A stretch of DNA of 64,000 bases from Bicyclus anynana (lineage: Eukaryota > Arthropoda > Insecta > Lepidoptera > Nymphalidae). The notes under the pieces were generated by a model, which saw only the letters and a list, made by a program, of their open reading frames with translations, had not been told where the DNA came from and searched no databases. Location of the stretch: positions 117,001 to 181,000 of the forward strand of contig NC_069098.1 of assembly GCF_947172395.1 (NCBI RefSeq), written 5' to 3'. Below, one piece after another: positions 56,929 to 64,000 of the stretch (within the stretch, counting starts at the first letter, position 1; the number at the start of each line of letters is the position of its first letter). The position numbers were made by a program, and so were the translations under genes.

Positions 56929-57201
56929 CTTTTTTTATTCGTTACAAGTTATCCATCGACTACAATTTCACCTGACGGTAGTGTAGTAAGTGATTATGCA
57001 ATCTGAAATAACTTATTAGGGGGAGTATTTGAATCCACGGCTTGGCGGTACGTCCTTGTCGGTAGGGTGGTAACGAGCCACGATCGAAGTCTCCCACCAG
57101 CCAGGCCTGGACTAAAACCCCAATCGGCCCAACCGAGGTTCGAACCCAGGACCTCCGTCTTGTAAATCCACCGCGCACACCACTGCGCCACGAAGGCCGT
57201 T
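56929..57201 (-). mobile_element. SINE family A, diverged
   Basis: Family-A blocks with deletions; the tRNA-like head is retained (complement of GGCGCAGTGGTGTGCG) at the right end. Confidence 0.75.
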
Positions 57202-58391
57202 AAAATTCCGAACTGATCGGATTTTAGGTTGCTATTCTGTAGAGTGATGTTGTACGACTGACCGACGAGTATTCGATCCAGATAATTGTTACAAGTCCAA
57301 TTCAGTGTGGTGAACAAAAATCGTTCGCAGATTATTTGAAGCGCTGACGGCCGCGTCACTCGCTCACGCACAAGTACTGATCGGGTATCAGAGATTCGAT
57401 CAATCGCGATGGACACAGGTCTAGTAAGGGTTAACACCCGTAAATAAAATAAAATTTAATTTAAAGAAATAGGTTAAAGTGAATGACCTCAAAGCTCAAA
57501 GGGACCGACGGGCTGCCGACGTGACTGCGGCGAGGAGGTAGGTAGATGTTTGAAAATACAGGATGTGTTAAAATAATCGATTTTTGAAAGTTTATTACAA
57601 TTGTAACTCCTTGAATTGTACTTTGTTTTTTTTTTTAATAACACTGATGGACAATAGACATTGGGTACATTATGTGGGATTTTGGTTTAAGACGAATAAC
57701 GTAGCGCGGTGTATATGGAACATCGTTGAAATTAATGTACGGTTACTGTCTATCTGTAATAATCCCTTTGCTTTAGAAATACAAACACATTCTTCCTATT
57801 GCGCGTCAAAATTAAAAGGATAAATAATTCTTTTTTTTTCCATACTTACACGGTTTAAATCTCTAAAAACATTATAATACATACACACCATAAGTAATTG
57901 TATTTACTATTCTGGAATCTTAAATCTAGAATGTAGATGGCGCTGCTTCATAAAGATTTCACGTTCTTCTAAGTTCCCATGGCATGCCTTTGACTTTATG
58001 CGTAGCGTACATTAATCTCATTTAAATTAAGTCGCTATCATAAATATTAAGTTTCGTTACTTGCAACATAATTTAACTTTTTTTGCTTAATTCATTGGAG
58101 TTGGAGTAATACAGAGATATATTAATTAATAATTTACTCTTTGACAGACACATACAGATCACAATATTTAATCTGTGGAGTAATATAATCTGTGGATTCT
58201 GTGGTCAAAATTTACATTTATTTATCTATCTCTTCTCTCTATCTTTAATCGATTTTTTTGGTCTGTTGGTGTGATTTGCAGCAAATTAATTTCTTCATCA
58301 AAATCATTAAGTTTTACCATTGTTTTGTAATTAGTGCCATAATTCACTGATCGTATTAATTTGTGACTGAGTGTGATACCCAACCGGCAGC
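57202..58391. other. Upstream region of calcineurin B
   Basis: No repeat or gene could be delimited. The calcineurin B promoter and 5' UTR must lie here, probably 58200-58391, but no core promoter motif is clear. Confidence 0.4.
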
Positions 58392-61300
58392 ATGGTGAGA
58401 CTGGACTCTTTGATTTAATTTCTTAGCAGCGCTAACTTCGTTCGATACCAATATTGTAAAATGTACTTCTATGTGTAAACCGTCGCACCTACTATTAGAA
58501 TTATGACTGTCGAGAATCCTGCTATTTAAAATACAAATGTGTGATGATAATTAGTTAAGTTATACTGTGTAGTGTGTAGGACCAACAAGAACCGTGACTG
58601 TTTCAGGGCAACGAGAACTCTCTGCCGATGGAGCTCTGTTCCAACTGTGAGTACCCGCTGTGCTGCGTCTTACTCTTCACCTTTCTTTACTGACTGCCTT
58701 AACGGATGTTCCATTGCATTTGTCTCGTACGAGAAGTAACAGAGCAGTGTTGTTTGTGAGACACGCTAGCGCGACGCTAAGCCCCTCGGCGTCCTAGCCC
58801 TGGAGGCGTAGTGGGAATGTGTGAGGTCGAGTAGGGTGCATAAGAGGCATAACTTGAGGTTTGTTTCAGCACGTGTTAACTGCATTGATTTTAAGGTGGA
58901 GAACTGTGAGTGTGTAGTGTCACTCGCTGACGTCATCTCCATGTTGACACCGCACGTACACCCCACAAATCCAGAACAATTTTTCCATATATAAACCATA
59001 ATATGCATTTTATAGTCAATAAAATACTAAATCAGCACAGCTATGGTTTGATAGATGCAGACAACTCCTGTGTTACACTGCTGGGCTGTGGGCTAGTGCG
59101 CCGAGTCACTGGCTGCGGACACGTCAACACAAGCTGCTTCAAGTCATTAGAGATCTTAAACATAAATCAGACATGATATTGAGAGGAGAGCGTACCAGAG
59201 GAGCGGCAGCTAGCCTGCAGTCACAGCTGATGGGTATTTCCATATTATTTATGTGAATATTACTGGCATATCATAAATGTTTATAACAAGAAGTCTACTA
59301 ATATAACATCAAATAAAGTAATGTATCCAGCAGTGAAGTTGCAGAGTTTGTTATTGATGATTTGACAGCTAACAAGAGCAGCTTGATATAATCATTTGTG
59401 TAGGGTAGGTGCTGTTTGTTTCCTAGTGTTAGTGGCTTGTGGTACATTCACTTCAACAGACTATCGGGCCTGGCATTCATGACTCACTCTTTGTTTCCAT
59501 CCAATTAAGTCATGCATCAATAGCTGACTTCTGATGAAAATTTTGTGAAGAATTACTGAAGAACTTGCCTTGGTAAAATCAAATAGAGTCAATAATCCTT
59601 ATAAACAGTAAATTTTTATTAATGTTTCTAAAACATCTAGTTAAAAAGTATTGCCCTGCTACAGGTTGTTAATTAATAGTAAAGATAACACATAGATACC
59701 TTAATTTGCTTTGCTGATTGGTGTTAGTTTGTAATCATTTAAACCTGTTAAAATTTGTAAATCAAATTCAAGTGTTACCCATGTCAGGACGTAGCTCATT
59801 GCTTCTTATCACACATCTAGTGGGTGTATGTGTATTGTATTATATTTTGTGTCATGTTCCTCATTCTTGTACATGTTTATTTGTTTCTATTGCACATAGT
59901 TATAAAAATTGTTCTGGATATACATAGAGTTTACATTTGGGCTAGTGCAAGTGCATCACCAGTGCCTTTAGACCTGCGTGGTTAGATCGTGAATGTTTGA
60001 GATGGTTGTTATCGTGGGCTGATCGCACACTAGGCACTGCGCGCCGCCCTCCGCACGCTTCGTGTCGCGCGAGCTGGAAACTTGCGACGTCATCGGTCCT
60101 GTCAGGAAGACGTCACAGACGGAAAGAATACAGGAGTTCTGTATTCTGCACAGAATTTCCGTAAATATAAAAGTTGAGCATCTCATCAAGATGAAGCTAC
60201 TCACGGAAAATTAACTTGATAGTAATCAATTGTTCTCGTAAACATGCTCCGCCGATCCCGGACTATGTATACAACTGCGCGTTGCTGCCAAACTTGCTAA
60301 CATGAGAAAGAGTGCGGAATCTAGAACGCCTGGACGTCATTGACTTTGTTTGATTGACACACAAACAAATACCTACAAATGTTTTATATATTTATCATTC
60401 GGCGGTTGGTCATCATGTGTTGCCACGGCGCGCGGCGTGCGGTGCGTGCGCTCAGTGCGGGCACTGTCAGGAGCGTGTGCGATGGGAGACGTCGGCCGCA
60501 CAGCCCCGCCGCCGGCCGCCGCCCGCGCCAGGGGTTGCCGGGGCGCGGCTCCGTACATGTTCTCCTTGTAATCAATGCTACATACATTTCGTACTAATTT
60601 TTTTCATAACAGGCCATATTTGTATTTGCTCAGGGACGGTTCTGTATAAGTTTGACGGCGACGTGATAAAGATCTTCACCGAGTTCCTTTCTCATAAGCA
60701 ATATAAAATTAAGTTTAAAAACTACAACCCAACTACGTAAAAGTGGTCTAAAAAGGACGAAATAAGAAAATATTTCAGATATAAATCGGGAAATTCATAG
60801 GTACAAAAATAGCCAATAGCCAACTCAGAGCCGAGGTCCCGCCCATTATGTACCTACCGTCCCATGTACTTATGTTGATGCAGTAGAGTACCCCGTGGTG
60901 GACGACTCGCACTGAACCCTACTCTATATTGTCGGTATATTAACAATATTGCTGTGTACACGCGGACCTAACTGATTTTCAAAGATATTGTATAGTCATT
61001 ACAGTAATCTCTGAGACAGTATCGCGGATGTCGGGGCTCCGCTTCGTTTCGGGATGAGACCCGCGGGGAGGCGTCAGTAAAGAGCTTCGCGCCGGCGGCC
61101 CCTGGCGACCGTCGCCAGGCGGCCCGGCGTCCCCGCGCTCGCTGCGGCTCGCGTGGCCGTAGCTCCGCCGGCGAGGCGCCGCTGTAGTGTCGCACATGTT
61201 CACGTTTCCTGTCTGACCTCTCTCATTGCTTAGTGTTTGTTCTGTTGGCTGCTCTAGAGCGTAGCGGGGCGCGGGGGCGACGCGCTAGCTTGGTGCACGG

Positions 61301-62857
61301 GGATGAGCTCGCGCGCGCGGCCGCCGAGTCGGTGCCGCCGCCGGCCGCGCGCGCGAGCGATAGCCGCTTTGTGTGTTCCGACAGCGCGGCCGCCGCCGCC
61401 GCGCGCGCGCGCACGACGATCGCTGTGCCATACTGAATTTCTATTTTTGTATCAGAGCAGTATAGTGTTTAGTTAAAATCTACTTTATTATCAAAAATTG
61501 AAGCCTTTTAGACCGACGGTAGTTCAGTCGTTACGAAGTTACAAACAGACTAAGTTGACTTAAGATCGAATTGCTATCCATTGTTCGGGTCGCCTCCTCG
61601 GCGTTAATTATGTTTGTATTATACTCAAATACTTAATTTTCAAAATTCTCCTTAAATAAATATCTTATTCAAATAAAATCTTTGTTTATTTGGTAGAATA
61701 TGGTAACTTTTATTGTTTAAAGACGTCTTCTCTATAGGTATTTTAATAACAAATTAATTAAATAGAAAACCGAATGCTAGTCTGCTCTGAACACGAGGCG
61801 AATGAGTGCGCTTTGAACAAATAATATTCAGCGGGGCTGTTGGCGGCGTAGTTCGCAATGTGCCACCTGCTGGCGGACGCAGCACGCAGTAGCCAGTAGT
61901 GGTAGTGTGCCAGCGCGCGGCGGCGCGGCTCGCCCGACGCGACCGCGGCCGGCCGGTCGCCCGCGGTCGCGTCGGGCGCGCGTCGGGTCGCGTCGAGCAG
62001 TGTGTTTGCGTTGGGTAGTCGACGCGGACGAGATCCGGCGGCTCGGCAAGCGCTTCCGCAAGCTGGACCTGGACAACTCCGGCGCGCTCTCCATCGACGA
62101 GTTCATGTCGCTGCCCGAGCTGCAGCAGAACCCGCTCGTGCAGCGCGTGATCGACATCTTCGACGCGGACGGTAACGGGGAGGTGAGTAGAGCCTACTGT
62201 ACAGCGGACGGAACAGACCTCATAAGTGCACATCATCGGCTATGCACAGAGGAACACTTCTCAGGGCATGCAAGGAAGATCGCCGCCTTTTTTTACTGAA
62301 GTGAGGAGTGATCTGACTGATCAGTGATCTGACTGATCACTCCTCACTACAGTCTTGATTATTTTTAAATAAACAGGCCAATCCACGAATTTGTTACTCG
62401 TACGTTACCTGTTCATGGCGAGGTGTATGGTGATCATTTCTCTAAATCATTAACAACATTGACATTACGAGGATCTGGATGGCGTGTGTGCAAATATAAA
62501 TTCATATTTCAAGTTCTTTCTGCTTGCGTCAAGTGGATTGTAGTGAGTCCAGTACAGAAGACAGATTGTACAGTGAAAAATTGCAAGAAAGTCAGCAGAT
62601 TAATACAGCATATTATTTTATTGAGAAATTGAAACCGGTGCGATTCTCTCCAAGCATCCTTGTCGTTAAGAAAATAATTATTTAAGTGTGTATCGTTCGA
62701 CGCTGACTCAGTTTGTGCACAGGTGGACTTCAAGGAGTTCATCCAGGGCGTGTCGCAGTTCAGCGTGAAGGGCGACAAGCTGTCCAAGCTTCGCTTCGCG
62801 TTCCGCATCTACGACATGGACAACGACGGCTTCATCTCCAACGGCGAGCTGTTTCAG
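58392..62857 (+). CDS. CanB: Calcineurin B, first four coding exons
   Basis: CALCINEURIN B is the Ca2+-binding regulatory subunit of the phosphatase PP2B. Exons: 58392-58394 (only the ATG), 58607-58646, 62019-62182, 62723-62857. Junctions are ATG|GTGAGA, TTTCAG|GGC, AACT|GTGAGT, GGGTAG|TCG, GAG|GTGAGT, TGCACAG|GTG and CAG|GTGAGG. The joined product starts [20 protein letters not shown], with Gly2 ready for N-myristoylation. EF-hand 1 is [15 protein letters not shown]-hand 2 [13 protein letters not shown] and EF-hand 3 [13 protein letters not shown]; loop residues are all acceptable for Ca2+. About 114 of the usual 170 residues are present. The next exon (VLKMMVG.. region with EF-hand 4) is beyond position 64000. 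Long introns contain CpG islands. Confidence 0.96.
58647..62018. other. CanB intron 2 with GC islands
   Basis: A 3.4-kb intron with CpG-rich patches at about 60425-60560, 61040-61190 and 61250-61435. Frames in these patches on both strands reflect composition. A possible exon-like stretch at 60634-60740 is noted in findings. No repeats recognised. Confidence 0.5.
62300..62345. repeat. Hairpin with TGATCAGTGATC core
   Basis: GTGAGGAGTGATCTGACTGATC followed by its complement GATCTGACTGATCACTCCTCAC (quoted in two parts here) makes an almost perfect local inverted repeat of about 20 bp arms in CanB intron 3. Confidence 0.7.
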
Positions 62858-63020
62858 GTGAGGAGGAGTACCATAATTGATTACCATTCTCGAACCAGGA
62901 ACGAATTTCGTCCGTAAATCCCTCCGGGCACATAGTCACCTGTCGGTGGGTTGAGGAGGTGTAGCCCCTCAAACGCGTTTTGCATCTGACAACTTTAAGG
63001 CTGCATAAACAACAACACTG
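62858..63020. other. CanB intron 4 start
   Basis: Intron sequence after donor CAG|GTGAGG; no feature until the decayed retroelement. Confidence 0.5.
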
Positions 63021-64000
63021 TCAAGGACTACAAGCTTTTGGCACGAAAGTATTGCCCGTAAAAACTGTTCTTGGCTCGAAACTATGAGTTTGCAATTAGA
63101 ATTAAATGATCCACCGTACCACCCACCCTACGAAAAGAACCAAGAAGTTCTCAGACCAAACACTTATGGTTCATGGAAGAGAGGCAAGAAATGAGATTAC
63201 ATTTTTTAGTAGATACGTCAAAATACCGACTACTTAATAGAAAGATATCTAAGCGACTTGCGAGACTTCAATACCGAGGTATTAAAAATTCGATTGATAA
63301 CAATCTAGCCTCCCGAGCAAGCCGGATTCCGGAAAGGCTTTAGTACCATAGACTACATCCATACCCTGCGACAGGTTATACAGAAGACTCAGAGTATAAA
63401 CAGCCACTTTGCTTAGCGTATGTGAACTATGAGGAAGGCTTCGATTCTGTGGAAACCTGTGCTATGCTAAGGTCATTGCAGATCTCTGCAATCCGGATGG
63501 ACTACAGGTACATCCAAGTGTTGAAGTGCTTGTACTACCGCCATTATATCAGTCCGTATTCAGCATCTGACTACGAGGCCAATCCAGTTGCAGCGAGGAG
63601 TGCCTTAGGGAGATGTATCTCTGAAGCTATTTACCGTCGCATTGGAAGATTTAAGCTTCTGGACTGGGACGGACTTGGCATATCAATGGCGAGTACATCA
63701 TTCAACTGCGGTATTTCGGACTATCTAGGTATCATTGCAGAGACCTTACCATATCATGTTCCATGTTCAATGACCTCAGCAGAGTTTCTCAACAGGTGGG
63801 TCTGAAAGTGAACATGGCCAAAACGAAAATAATGTGTAATGCTCATGTATCGCTCCACCCGTTATAGTTGAAAACGCTGCACTCGAAATTGTAGACGAAT
63901 ACCTAGGATTATAGTCCAGTTAGGTAGGTCCAATTTCGAGAAAAAGGTGAACCGCCGAATTTAACTCGGCTGGAACTTTGCGAAATCTTTTCGTTCGAAA
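63021..64000 (+). pseudogene. Decayed RTE-type reverse transcriptase in CanB intron
   Basis: Plus-strand frames with multiple stops and shifts still show RTE-clade landmarks: EQAGFRKGFSTIDYIHTL-like sequence near 63310-63370, then NYEEGFDSVETCAML (usually DYEKAFDSVE) at 63423, YIQVLKCLYY, WDGLGISM near 63670, ETLPYH and a SxxVGLKVNMAKTKIM-like stretch near 63790. The RT catalytic YADD/FADD box is not recognisable. The element continues past the right edge. Confidence 0.8.

Noticed and set aside
61754..62236. Minus-strand 160-codon frame opposite calcineurin B exon 3
   Set aside because: Antisense of a well-supported EF-hand exon.

Overview
The window is eukaryotic and almost certainly lepidopteran (moth or butterfly). 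The genes are insect-type, with short GT-AG exons and multi-kb introns. The repeats are the usual lepidopteran set: Lep1-type Helitrons ending in a hairpin plus CTAG, a (GTCT)n hitchhiker element, several tRNA-derived SINE families, and CR1- and RTE-like LINE debris. Nothing bacterial or viral was seen.

Layout, left to right. (1) 1421-1964, minus: the first two coding exons of the kinase Akt (PH domain and linker); the kinase exons lie left of the window. (2) 2.2-4.6 kb: Helitrons. (3) 4.6-19.4 kb, plus: the stoned locus. A GC-rich presumptive promoter is followed by an uninterrupted stoned-A frame (5425-7728) and, only 20 nt later, the 11-exon stoned-B/stonin frame (7749-17632), i.e. the dicistronic arrangement known from Drosophila. 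(4) 19.4-23.3 kb: nested SINE/LINE debris. (5) 23.4-32.5 kb, plus: a GC island, a 4.3-kb fold-back (giant hairpin) element, and a one-exon 909-aa disordered protein that I do not recognise. (6) 32.5-36.9 kb: DNA transposons, Helitrons and SINEs. (7) 36.97-55.09 kb, minus: a complete 10-coding-exon eEF1B-gamma gene. Its penultimate exon's 3' end and donor splice site have been amplified into about 15 near-identical 125-bp units. Its 11.3-kb intron carries a 5.9-kb CR1-type LINE. (8) 58.4-62.9 kb, plus: the first four coding exons of calcineurin B, covering EF-hands 1-3; the rest is to the right. (9) 63.0-64.0 kb: a decayed RTE-type reverse transcriptase inside the calcineurin B intron.

The genes are unrelated housekeeping or neuronal loci, not a cluster: Akt in insulin signalling, stoned A/B in synaptic vesicle endocytosis, eEF1-gamma in translation elongation, calcineurin B as a Ca2+-dependent phosphatase subunit. 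The most unusual signals are four. The stoned-A frame has no internal methionine until its next-to-last codon. The splice-donor minisatellite in eEF1-gamma stays open in every frame examined. The 4.3-kb fold-back has an insertion in only one arm. The LINE has an in-frame 117-bp tandem array bridging ORF1 and ORF2. Exon borders were set by hand from GT/AG sites and reading-frame continuity; family assignments rest on recalled family features, not on database searches.
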